From: JANQQZ01 sp039187315
GTDB taxonomy: Bacteria > Planctomycetota > Phycisphaerae > Phycisphaerales > UBA1924
Assembly (NCBI GenBank): GCA_039187315.1
Contig: JBCCZQ010000068.1
Coordinates: 1-16,318, forward strand
Length of the DNA: 16,318 nt
Direction of reading: 5' to 3'
Positions 9,521-16,086 of this stretch are shown piece after piece. Positions within the stretch are counted from its first letter, which is position 1; every line of letters starts with the position of its first letter. The notes under the pieces were generated by a model. It had not been told where the DNA came from. It saw only the letters and a program-made list of their open reading frames with translations, and did not search any database. The translations under genes and the position numbers were made by a program.

Positions 9521-10114
9521 TCAGGGACCGGCTTCGGGCCCCAGCAGCGCATCGATCTTCGCGTTGCAGAAGAACGCGTGCCGCTCGAGGTGCCAGACAT
9601 CGAACGCCAGCAGGTCCACAAGCGTCAGCGGGCCCCGCTCCTCGTGCAGGCCCGCCCGCGACCACGCCTGGGCTGGCAGCGCCCGCAGCCACGGCCCGCA
9701 CCAGGCGCGCAGTGTGTGCACCGTGCCCACCGCGGCCCCGATGGGCATCGCGACCGGCTGCGCGCCCTCGGCCATCGCCACCACGCCGTAGTGGCCCGCA
9801 TCGATGAACGCCTGCTGATCCCAGCTGCGGACCTCGCAGCCGGGCTCGGCGACGACCCGGCGCAGCCGATGCGTGAAGGCGACCTCCGCATCTGCCAGGT
9901 GCCCGAGCAGCACGCGCACAGGCCACCGGCCGACGCCCGCCGAGGGCAGCCACGCCCGGTCGAGTTGGTCGTCATCCAAATCGAACACGCGCCGGTCGAG
10001 CCGTTCGACGCCGATCGTGTAGCGGTCTACCAAGTCGGCGGGCGCACTGGCTTGGAACGCCTCGACACCCTCGGGCAGCTGCCTCGTCACCGGATCCCTG
10101 CCTTGACCAACCAT
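9521..10114 (-). CDS. DinB/YfiT-like metal-binding four-helix protein (197 aa)
   Basis: The sequence fits the DinB/YfiT superfamily: an N-terminal helix, LLGHLADAEVAFTHRLRR with His72, and a C-terminal LAFDVWHLERHAFF with His175 and His179. Three histidines spaced in this way bind a metal in the family. Members include thiol-dependent transferases (bacillithiol, mycothiol or glutathione S-transferase-like) and DNA-damage-inducible proteins. The substrate cannot be told from the sequence. The ATG at 10114 has only a weak GGGCGG ribosome site. It heads the minus-strand run, 35 bases before nadB, and is divergent from the 10154 gene with 39 bases between the two starts. A link with NAD synthesis is not evident. 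Confidence 0.8.
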   Translation of the reverse strand: MVGQGRDPVTRQLPEGVEAFQASAPADLVDRYTIGVERLDRRVFDLDDDQLDRAWLPSAGVGRWPVRVLLGHLADAEVAFTHRLRRVVAEPGCEVRSWDQQAFIDAGHYGVVAMAEGAQPVAMPIGAAVGTVHTLRAWCGPWLRALPAQAWSRAGLHEERGPLTLVDLLAFDVWHLERHAFFCNAKIDALLGPEAGP

Positions 10115-10153
10115 GCCAGCCGCCCTTTCCCAGGCTCTGCGCTACGCTCGACC

Positions 10154-10591
10154 ATGACCGGCCCCACACGCACCGGACCCGATCACCTCGCGCCAGACGA
10201 CTCGGCGCTCGCCCTCCGCGTCGTCACGATGCCGAAGGATACGAACCAGTACGGCACTGTCTTCGGCGGCGTGATCCTCAGCTATATCGACCAGGCCGGC
10301 TTCGTCCAGGCACGGCGCCACGGCTGCCACCGCTGGGTCACGGCGTCCATGCAAACGGTGGATTTCAAGGCCCCGGTCATCGTCGGCGACACGGTCTCTT
10401 TCTACACGCGGACCGTCCGCACAGGCACGAAGAGCGTCACGGTCGCGGTCGACGTCGTCGCTGAGCGCTATGCCTCGGACGACTGCGCAGCGGTCACCAG
10501 CGCGGAGCTGACGATGGTCGCGGTCGACGCCCATGGCCAGCCGATCCCCTTCAGCTCGGCCCCGACCGTCTTCGAGACCGGCGTGAACTAG
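10154..10591 (+). CDS. Acyl-CoA thioesterase, YciA/BACH-type hotdog protein (145 aa)
   Basis: This is a hotdog-fold thioesterase that hydrolyses acyl-CoA to free acid and CoA. Key signatures are MPKDTNQYGTVFGGVILSYID (26-46), with Asn31 and the catalytic Asp46 of the YciA/BACH family, and VDFKAPVIVGDTVSFYTR (69-86), the usual second strand. Length of 145 fits a single hotdog domain that works as an oligomer. The start at ATG 10154 has no clear ribosome site; the 39-base divergent gap suggests a short leader. It is the first of a plus-strand run, followed 11 bases later by the STAS gene. Chain-length preference is unknown. Confidence 0.9.
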   Translation: MTGPTRTGPDHLAPDDSALALRVVTMPKDTNQYGTVFGGVILSYIDQAGFVQARRHGCHRWVTASMQTVDFKAPVIVGDTVSFYTRTVRTGTKSVTVAVDVVAERYASDDCAAVTSAELTMVAVDAHGQPIPFSSAPTVFETGVN

Positions 10592-10602
10592 ACTATGAGG
10601 CC

Positions 10603-10953
10603 ATGAGCGAATCGAGCTTTACCAGGTCTGAACGTGTCGGCGACGCCGTCGTGGTCAATATCCTCGCGGCACAGATCGGCGACCGCGAGAGCCAGATCAT
10701 CCAGGACGAGATCGCCTCGGCCGCAGGGCCTGCGGGCTGGCGGGTGGCCGTGGACATGGCCGATGTGACGTTCCTGGCATCTGCCGGGCTGGGCGCGCTG
10801 GTCAGCGTGCACAACCAGGCCAAGGGCGCCAAGGGCAAGCTGGCCGTCTGCAACCTCGCGCCGGACCTGCTGCAGATGCTCAAGCTGACCAACCTCGACA
10901 AGCTCTTCATGATCAAGAAGGACCGTGACGCGGCCATCAAGGCCGTCGGCTGA
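10603..10953 (+). CDS. STAS-domain protein, anti-sigma factor antagonist type (116 aa)
   Basis: A single STAS domain fills the protein: N-terminal strands (VGDAVVVNILAAQI), the central VAVDMADVTFLASAGLGALV with Ser60 at the position phosphorylated in SpoIIAA/RsbV proteins, and a C-terminal KLAVCNLAPDLLQMLKLTNLDKLF helix. Such proteins bind a serine kinase/anti-sigma factor when unphosphorylated and release it when phosphorylated. The usual Asp before the Ser is replaced by Ala (LASAG rather than the common LDSSG). No kinase or phosphatase partner lies next to it; it sits between a thioesterase and purN, four bases from the latter. The ATG at 10603 is preceded by GAGG only two bases away, so translation may be partly coupled. 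Confidence 0.88.
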   Translation: MSESSFTRSERVGDAVVVNILAAQIGDRESQIIQDEIASAAGPAGWRVAVDMADVTFLASAGLGALVSVHNQAKGAKGKLAVCNLAPDLLQMLKLTNLDKLFMIKKDRDAAIKAVG

Positions 10954-10957
10954 TCGC

Positions 10958-11551
10958 ATGGGCGAGCAAGGTCCACCCGCGCGGCTGGCCTGCCTGATCT
11001 CGGGCGGCGGGCGGACCGCGCTGAACCTCCACGAGGCCTGCCTCGACCGGCGCTTGAACGCCGAGATCGCGATCGTGCTGGCCGACCGAGACTGCGCCGG
11101 GCTGGCCCGGGCCCGCGAGGCGGGGCTGGACGCACGTCTGGGCGTTCCCGAATCGGCCCAGGGCGTTGCCGAGCTGCTGGGTGCCCAGCGGATCGAGCTG
11201 GTCTGCCTCGCGGGCTATCTCCGTCTGCTGCCGATCCCCCGCGGCTGGGAGGACCGGATCCTGAACATCCATCCCGCGCTGCTGCCCAGGTTCGGCGGGC
11301 GCGGGATGCACGGCCTGCGCGTCCACCGGGCCGTCCTCGACGCCGGCGAAACCGAATCAGGCTGCACCGTTCATCTGTGTGATAGCCGATACGACTCGGG
11401 CGCGATCGTCCTCCAGCGGCGCTGCCCGGTCCGGCCCGGCGATACACCCGGGATCCTCGCCGACCGGGTCTTCGAAGAGGAACGCATCGCCTACCCCGAG
11501 GCCGTCGGTATCACGCTCGAACGCGTATCCACCACGGAGCCGCGACCATGA
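10958..11551 (+). CDS. purN: Phosphoribosylglycinamide formyltransferase, PurN type (197 aa)
   Basis: PurN moves a formyl group from 10-formyl-THF to GAR in purine synthesis. The sequence starts with the phosphate-binding loop LISGGGRT (13-20), which differs from the common SGxGSN, then LVCLAGYLRLLP (81-92). It has NIHPALLPRFGGRGMHG with Asn103 and His105, and SGCTVHLCDSRYDSGAIVLQ with Asp146. These are the three catalytic positions known from E. coli PurN. Length matches the family. The ATG at 10958 lies four bases after the STAS stop, with no strong ribosome site, and its stop overlaps the next ATG (ATGA at 11548-11551), so the genes look co-transcribed and coupled. The altered loop might mark a sub-family; another formyl-THF-dependent transferase cannot be wholly excluded. 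Confidence 0.9.
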   Translation: MGEQGPPARLACLISGGGRTALNLHEACLDRRLNAEIAIVLADRDCAGLARAREAGLDARLGVPESAQGVAELLGAQRIELVCLAGYLRLLPIPRGWEDRILNIHPALLPRFGGRGMHGLRVHRAVLDAGETESGCTVHLCDSRYDSGAIVLQRRCPVRPGDTPGILADRVFEEERIAYPEAVGITLERVSTTEPRP

Positions 11552-13011
11552 GATTCTGGCACATCGCAACCCTGGCAGTCTTGAGCGTCTTGACAGCCAC
11601 TCCGGCTTGTGCGCAGCCGGCAAGCCACGCCGAGCTCGGCAACCGGGCCGTCGAGGCCTTCAATAGCGGCGACTACGACGAGGCGGAGCGGCTCTGGAAA
11701 CGCTGGGCGGAACTCGACGAGACCACCTTCGTGCCCTGGTACAACCTTGCTTGCGCACGGTCCATGCGTGGTGACGGCGAGGGCGCAGCCGAGCACCTGA
11801 TCACGGCCATCGAGCGTGGCTTCAGCGACTTCAGCCGCATCGAGAGCGACCCGAATCTCCGCGCCTTCCGCGCCACCGACACATTCGAGCAGCTCCAGAC
11901 CGCTTGGCCGGCGTTCCTCGACCGGCGGATCGACACCCAGCTCGAGGCGGCCCGGCGGGTCTACGGGCCCCGCTACTCGTACATCAAGGACGAGAAGCAT
12001 CGGCTCGGCCTCGTCTCCGCCTACGACACGGTCACGAGCCGGCAGGCCCGAGAGGAGGTCCGCCTCGTCGCCGACTGGACCATCCGGAACCTGTTCCCCG
12101 AGCTGGGCAGCCCCAGCTCGGACCACCCGGACCCGTGGGTGATGGTCATCCTGCCGACCCGCGAGCACTTCGCCGGCTGGGCCCGGCAGACCTACGGCGA
12201 CATGCCGGCCTCGGCCACCAGCCAGCTCGGCGGGGCCTACAGCCACGACGACAAGAAGCTCGTGACCGTGGACCTGGGTTCGACCCTGCGCCACGAGTTC
12301 CTGCATGTGCTGCACTTCCGATCCGCCGATCGGCTCGGCCAGTCCCACCCAATCTGGATCCAGGAGGGCCTGGCAGCGATTGTCGAGGACATGGGCCCGA
12401 CCAGCCGCGGCCCGTTCGATCCGGTGCCGAGCTGGCGGACGAACTCGATCAAGCGTCTCGCGCAGCAGAACAAGCTGCCTGGCATCTCTGATTTCGCCAC
12501 GATGCCTCGCGACAGATTCTCCGGCAATCGACCGCTGGCCAACTACGCCTTCGCGCGGGCCGTGTTCATGTACCTGCACGAGCGGGGCCAGCTCGGCGAG
12601 TGGTACAGCACCTACACCCAGACCCACGACCTCGATCCGACGGGCCGGAAGGCGCTCATCGCAGTGACCGGCCGCACGCTCAACGAGTTCGATGATGACA
12701 TCCGCCGATGGGCCCGCGATCTGCCCGAGGTCTATGAGCAGAACCGCCCGCCGCTGTTGGGCATCGGGGCGCGGCTGGACCTGGAGCACGGCGACGGACC
12801 GATCGTCCGCAAGCTCATCCACGACAACGCCACCCGTGCCGGCCTGCGTCCGGGTGACATCATCACGGGGCTCGATGGCACGCCCGTTCGCGATCTCAAC
12901 GAGTTCTACCGCGTGCTGACCGGTCTCGAAGCCGGCCAGCGCGTGCGCGTCGACTACCGCAGGCGGCTCGAGCACCGGCGGACCACCGTCGTGCTCGTGG
13001 AAGCACGCTAA
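11548..13011 (+). CDS. Secreted TPR-gluzincin metalloprotease-PDZ protein (487 aa)
   Basis: A signal peptide ends at ACA (residue 22). Residues about 27-95 carry TPR-like helices (GNRAVEAFNSGDYDEAERLW; WYNLACARSMRGD). The middle holds a zinc-protease site: HEFLH at 249-253 and a third ligand candidate Glu273 in WIQEGLAA, 20 residues later. This is the pattern of MA-clan gluzincins such as the 'peptidase MA family' proteins. The C-terminus (about 400-487) is a PDZ domain: LLGIGARL, then GLRPGDIITGLDGTPVRDLNEF and a final strand. The order suggests a periplasmic or outer-membrane-facing protease with two protein-binding modules. The start overlaps the purN stop. The function in the cell is not known; the domain calls are firm from the motifs. 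Confidence 0.9.
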   Translation: MRFWHIATLAVLSVLTATPACAQPASHAELGNRAVEAFNSGDYDEAERLWKRWAELDETTFVPWYNLACARSMRGDGEGAAEHLITAIERGFSDFSRIESDPNLRAFRATDTFEQLQTAWPAFLDRRIDTQLEAARRVYGPRYSYIKDEKHRLGLVSAYDTVTSRQAREEVRLVADWTIRNLFPELGSPSSDHPDPWVMVILPTREHFAGWARQTYGDMPASATSQLGGAYSHDDKKLVTVDLGSTLRHEFLHVLHFRSADRLGQSHPIWIQEGLAAIVEDMGPTSRGPFDPVPSWRTNSIKRLAQQNKLPGISDFATMPRDRFSGNRPLANYAFARAVFMYLHERGQLGEWYSTYTQTHDLDPTGRKALIAVTGRTLNEFDDDIRRWARDLPEVYEQNRPPLLGIGARLDLEHGDGPIVRKLIHDNATRAGLRPGDIITGLDGTPVRDLNEFYRVLTGLEAGQRVRVDYRRRLEHRRTTVVLVEAR

Positions 13012-13063
13012 ACGACAGGGACAAGCGGCAGTACACTTTCTCCGCCTTTATGGGCCGATCCAC

Positions 13064-13070
13064 GGAGGGA
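13064..13070 (+). promoter_or_regulatory. Ribosome binding site of thyA
   Basis: GGAGGGA lies four bases before the ATG at 13075 and fixes the thyA start. The 63-base gap before thyA is the longest within the plus-strand run, so a separate promoter here is possible, though none is clear. Confidence 0.65.
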
Positions 13071-13074
13071 CGCC

Positions 13075-13887
13075 ATGCAGCCGTACCACGACCTGCTCCA
13101 GCACATCCTCGACCACGGCGTCACGAAGACCGACCGCACGGGCACCGGCACGCTCTCGGTGTTCGGCTGGCAGAGCCGGTATGACCTGGCCGAGGGCTTC
13201 CCGCTGGTGACCACGAAGAAGCTGCACACCCGGTCGATCGTGCATGAGCTGCTGTGGTTCCTCTGCGGCGACACCAACGCCCGCTCGCTGCAGGACGTGG
13301 GCGTCTCGATCTGGGACGAGTGGGCCGACCCTGAGACGGGCGAGCTGGGCCCGGTGTATGGACGGCAGTGGCGTTCCTGGCCCAACCCCGACGGCACCAC
13401 CACCGATCAGATCGCCGAGGTACTCCGCCAAGTCCGCCAGACGCCCGACAGCCGACGGATGATCGTCTCGGCTTGGAACGTCGGCCAGCTGGGCGAGATG
13501 GCGCTGCCCCCCTGCCACTGCCTGTTCCAGTTCGCTGTGACGCCATCCGAGAGCGGCCCGGATCGGCTGAGCTGCCAGCTCTACCAGCGCTCGGCGGATG
13601 TATTCCTCGGCGTGCCGTTCAACATCGCTAGCTACGCCCTGCTGACGCACATGCTCGCCCAGGTCGCCGGTCTCTGTCCGGGGGAGTTCATCCACACGCT
13701 GGGCGACGCCCACCTGTACAGCAACCACCTCGACCAGGCCCGCGAGCAGCTCACGCGTGACCAGCGCCCGCTGCCGACGCTCCGGCTGAACCCAGGCGTG
13801 ACCGACCTGTTCGCGTTCACCTACGACGACATCGCCATCGAAGGCTACGACCCGCATCCGGCGATCAAGGCGCCCGTGGCCGTATAG
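13075..13887 (+). CDS. thyA: Thymidylate synthase (270 aa)
   Basis: ThyA methylates dUMP to dTMP using methylene-THF, which becomes DHF. The protein is full length (the E. coli enzyme has 264 residues) and shows the family motifs in order: DRTGTGTLSVFG with the phosphate-binding Arg, FPLVTTKKLHTRSIVHELLWFL, the catalytic Cys147 in LPPCHCLFQF, QRSADVFLGVPFNIASYALL with the dUMP-binding Arg and Asn, and HLYSNH. It is 63 bases after the protease gene and 14 bases before folA. The pairing with folA is expected because ThyA produces the DHF that FolA reduces. Nothing is unusual in the coding sequence. Confidence 0.98.
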   Translation: MQPYHDLLQHILDHGVTKTDRTGTGTLSVFGWQSRYDLAEGFPLVTTKKLHTRSIVHELLWFLCGDTNARSLQDVGVSIWDEWADPETGELGPVYGRQWRSWPNPDGTTTDQIAEVLRQVRQTPDSRRMIVSAWNVGQLGEMALPPCHCLFQFAVTPSESGPDRLSCQLYQRSADVFLGVPFNIASYALLTHMLAQVAGLCPGEFIHTLGDAHLYSNHLDQAREQLTRDQRPLPTLRLNPGVTDLFAFTYDDIAIEGYDPHPAIKAPVAV

Positions 13888-13901
13888 CAGGACGCCCAGC
13901 G

Positions 13902-14420
13902 ATGACGAACCCGGCCACGGTCCATCCCGATCTTGCGCTCATCGCTGCCATGACGATCGACCGGGTCATCGGGAAAGATGGCGGGCTTCCCTGGTCGCTG
14001 CCGGACGACATGGCGCACTTCAAGCGCACGACGACAGGGTCACCGATCATCATGGGTCGGCGGACGTTCGAGACCGATTCTGGTGTGCTGCCGAACCGGC
14101 TCAACATCGTGCTGACGCGTCAGCATGACTGGTCGCACAAGGGCGTCGAGACTGCGGGAACGATCGAGCAGGCGGCCTCGATCGCCCGGCGGCACCAGCC
14201 GGACCGGACCGCGTACGTGATCGGTGGTGGCCGGGTCTACGGGCTTGCGCTGCCGCTGGTCGAGACCATGCACCTGACGGTCGTGCACGCCCGCGTCGAG
14301 GGTGACACGCGGTTCCCCGCCTACGACCGTGCCGAGTTCAAGCTCGCCAGGGCGGTCAGGCACGCGGCCGACACGCGCCACCCGCACGCCTTCACCATCC
14401 TGACACTTCGCCGCCGCTGA
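13902..14420 (+). CDS. folA: Dihydrofolate reductase (172 aa)
   Basis: FolA reduces DHF to THF with NADPH. Signature residues are present: LALIAAMTIDRVIGKDGGLPWSLPDD, with Trp31 and the catalytic Asp36 (Asp27 in E. coli), MAHFKRTTTGSPIIMGRRTFE for cofactor binding, and AYVIGGGRVY, the conserved Gly-Gly of the NADPH site. There is a short N-terminal extension of about eight residues before the first strand, and the length is a little above the usual 160. The start at ATG 13902 has a modest ribosome site. It closes the plus-strand run and probably shares a message with thyA. A small GGGCC/GGCCC hairpin follows the stop, without a T-tract. Confidence 0.96.
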   Translation: MTNPATVHPDLALIAAMTIDRVIGKDGGLPWSLPDDMAHFKRTTTGSPIIMGRRTFETDSGVLPNRLNIVLTRQHDWSHKGVETAGTIEQAASIARRHQPDRTAYVIGGGRVYGLALPLVETMHLTVVHARVEGDTRFPAYDRAEFKLARAVRHAADTRHPHAFTILTLRRR

Positions 14421-14672
14421 GGGCCGTGCAGGGCCCACTCGCCGAGGAACGCGGGTTTGTAGGATCTCCACTTTTTTTGCCACTTCACTGGCGGCTTTCC
14501 GGATCCGGGGCATGGTGCAGTTGCCTCAGGACAGGACCTCGAGGCAACGGGTCTTAGGGGACCCGTGAGACCGTGCAGGGGCCTTCCGGTCGCCACGCGG
14601 GACAGAAACTGGTGTCCGGACAGGGTCTTGAGGCTCTTGTCCACTGTGCAGAGACTTGTAGGAGAAACTGAG
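14421..14672 (+). promoter_or_regulatory. Structured leader region before the 14673 gene
   Basis: Between the folA stop and the next gene lie 252 bases containing a series of potential stems. GTTGCCTC (14520-14527) pairs with GAGGCAAC (14541-14548); ACGGGTC (14547-14553) pairs with GACCCGT (14560-14566) over a TTAGGG loop; GACCG (14569-14573) pairs with CGGTC (14587-14591), with an inner AGG/CCT. A 10-base palindrome TGTCCGGACA lies at 14613-14622. The first two stems share two bases. CCGTGCAGGG occurs twice (14424, 14571) and GTGCAG four times. A run of seven T lies at 14472-14478. The ribosome site is GGAG at 14661. I recognise no known riboswitch class and could not fix a promoter. Confidence 0.5.
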
Positions 14673-15263
14673 ATGAAGACCGTCGCAATGCTTGCAGCCG
14701 CCGGCCTCGCCGCCAGCGCCACCGCTCAGGACACGATCGTCACCATCGCCCCCGCTGGCGGTAGCAGCTGGTCGATCACCGCGGAGTTCTCGGGTGATAC
14801 ATCCAACGTTGTCGGCTTCACCGGCATTCTGAATGTTTGGTCCGAGGCCCGCTTCACGCTCGACTCGACCGATGGCGTCCTGAGCAACTTCAGCTTCAAC
14901 CAGGCGTACGTCACCTCGCCGTTCGGTGCCCCGAACGTGCAGGGCGACGGCACCGGCAGCATCCGCGTCGATGCGACCGCCCCTGGCCGCCCCTCGGCCG
15001 CTCCGGATCAGGACAGCAGCAACCCGCTGGACTTCGGTACCTTCGACTACACAGGTACCGCCGATGGTCTGACTGCGGCCCTCGTCGATCAGAACTCGAT
15101 CGTTTTCTCGAACACCAACCCGTTCGCCGATGCGAACGAGCTCTACCAGACTTCGGACGGTTCGCCTGGCTCGCGTGTGCTCGAGTTCGTGATTGTCCCG
15201 GCCCCGGCCTCGGCCGCTCTGCTGGGCCTCGGCGGCCTTGTCGCCGCCCGTCGCCGTCGCTAA
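14673..15263 (+). CDS. Secreted protein with PEP-CTERM-like sorting tail, tandem paralog A (196 aa)
   Basis: The ATG at 14673 follows TAGGAG by eight bases and starts the signal peptide MKTVAMLAAAGLAASATA, cleaved before Gln19. The mature domain (19-174) is beta-rich with Asp/Ser/Thr and contains WSITAEFSGDTSNVVGFTG, NVWSEARFTL and PGRPSA. It ends in Pro-Ala-Pro-Ala-Ser, a Leu/Gly/Ala stretch and AARRRR, an exosortase-type tail. It is closely related along its whole mature length to the following gene; only the tail differs. A frame open upstream to 14565 is ignored because it has no ribosome site and would bury the signal peptide. The protein is probably exported and processed at the envelope; no catalytic motif is seen. 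Confidence 0.88.
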   Translation: MKTVAMLAAAGLAASATAQDTIVTIAPAGGSSWSITAEFSGDTSNVVGFTGILNVWSEARFTLDSTDGVLSNFSFNQAYVTSPFGAPNVQGDGTGSIRVDATAPGRPSAAPDQDSSNPLDFGTFDYTGTADGLTAALVDQNSIVFSNTNPFADANELYQTSDGSPGSRVLEFVIVPAPASAALLGLGGLVAARRRR

Positions 15264-15291
15264 TCGCGACAACAAGATCTGATTTTTGATC

Positions 15292-15323
15292 CGGGCCGTC
15301 CGCCAGCGTGGGCGGCCCGATTT
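15292..15323 (+). terminator. Probable terminator after paralog A
   Basis: A 10-bp GC-rich stem (15292-15301 with 15310-15319, one U-G wobble) closes an 8-base loop and is followed by only ATTT. It lies 28 bases after the stop. The short T-tract makes it a weaker candidate than those at 1506 and 2567. Confidence 0.5.
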
Positions 15324-15404
15324 CACGGACCGAGAAAGGCCGTTCTGTTCGGACGACGCCCTTCAAGGTCCGAATATCCTCCAATCTTCCAAAAAAGAGT
15401 GTGT

Positions 15405-15462
15405 GCACATCGGTCAATGTGCCCGGAAGTGGTTGCATGGTCGCGGTCGCGACAGCTATGCT
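15405..15462 (+). promoter_or_regulatory. Candidate promoter and inverted repeat of paralog B
   Basis: TTGCAT (15433-15438) and TATGCT (15457-15462) are 18 bases apart and resemble sigma70 boxes. Just upstream, GCACAT (15405-15410) and ATGTGC (15417-15422) form a perfect 6-bp inverted repeat that could be an operator. The predicted leader would be about 60 bases. Motif evidence only. Confidence 0.35.
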
Positions 15463-15531
15463 TTCGGTGCGGAATTGAACCGCACATCGCAGGACACCGT
15501 TGTTCCTATCTCGTATTTGGAGAAGATTGAG

Positions 15532-16086
15532 ATGAAGACTCTTGCCATGCTCGCTGCTGCCGGCTTCGCCGCCAGCGCCGCTGCCCAGGACACCACCGTT
15601 ACGATCGAGCCGACCGGCAACGGCGACGAGTGGTCGATCACCGCCGTCTTCAGCGGCGATACCTCGAACGTTGCTGGCTTCACCGGCATCTGGAACGTCT
15701 GGTCGGAGGCTCGCTTCACGCTGACCTCGACCGACGGCGTCATCAGCGGCGTCGACGCGAACGACGCGTACGACAACAGCCCGTTCCCGACCGACGTCAC
15801 CGGTGATGGCACCAGCAGCGTCCGCATCGACGCCCGCTCGCCCGGTCGCCCCTCGGCCAACGCTGCCAACGACAGCAGCAACCCGCTGGCCGTGGCGACC
15901 TTCAACTACACCGGCACGGCCGCCGGCCTGAGCGCCGCTCTGGTCGACCAGAACTCGATCACCTTCACCAGCACCAACCCGTTCGCCGATGCGAACGAGC
16001 TGTACCAGAACGCACAGGGTAATCCTGGCTCGCGTTCGCTCGAGTTCGTGAGCTTCAACCCGGATCACACACCATCGTTGCCTTGA
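15532..16086 (+). CDS. Secreted protein, tandem paralog B lacking the sorting tail (184 aa)
   Basis: The ATG at 15532 follows GGAG (15519-15522) and begins MKTLAMLAAAGFAASAAA, nearly the same signal peptide as paralog A. The mature region matches paralog A closely: WSITAVFSGDTSNVAGFTG, NVWSEARFTL, PGRPSA, ALVDQNSI, NPFADANELYQ and GSR-LEFV. At that last Val the two diverge completely. Instead of Pro-Ala-Pro-Ala-Ser and RRRR, this copy reads SFNPDHTPSLP and stops. No remnant of the tail is found in any frame downstream. It should still be exported but not retained by the sorting route, so it may be secreted or unstable. Whether this came from insertion of foreign DNA, a rearrangement or selection for a soluble form cannot be told. 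It may be a degenerating copy, but the frame is intact. Confidence 0.82.
   Translation: MKTLAMLAAAGFAASAAAQDTTVTIEPTGNGDEWSITAVFSGDTSNVAGFTGIWNVWSEARFTLTSTDGVISGVDANDAYDNSPFPTDVTGDGTSSVRIDARSPGRPSANAANDSSNPLAVATFNYTGTAAGLSAALVDQNSITFTSTNPFADANELYQNAQGNPGSRSLEFVSFNPDHTPSLP

Noticed and set aside
8178..9791. A 537-codon plus-strand open frame opposite nadB
   Set aside because: Composition (Arg, Pro, Asp, Ala-rich) is that of an antisense shadow; nadB on the other strand is conserved over its full length.
9486..9953. A 156-codon upstream extension of nadB on the minus strand
   Set aside because: It overlaps the DinB/YfiT-like gene in another frame, is Arg/Ala/Gly-rich as expected of shadow frames in GC-rich DNA, and lies before the usual NadB N-terminus.
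11491..12975. A 494-codon minus-strand open frame opposite the protease gene
   Set aside because: An antisense shadow of a gene with clear signal peptide, HExxH and PDZ motifs.
13888..13901. Possible THF riboswitch or promoter before folA
   Set aside because: Only 14 bases separate thyA and folA, so there is no room for one.
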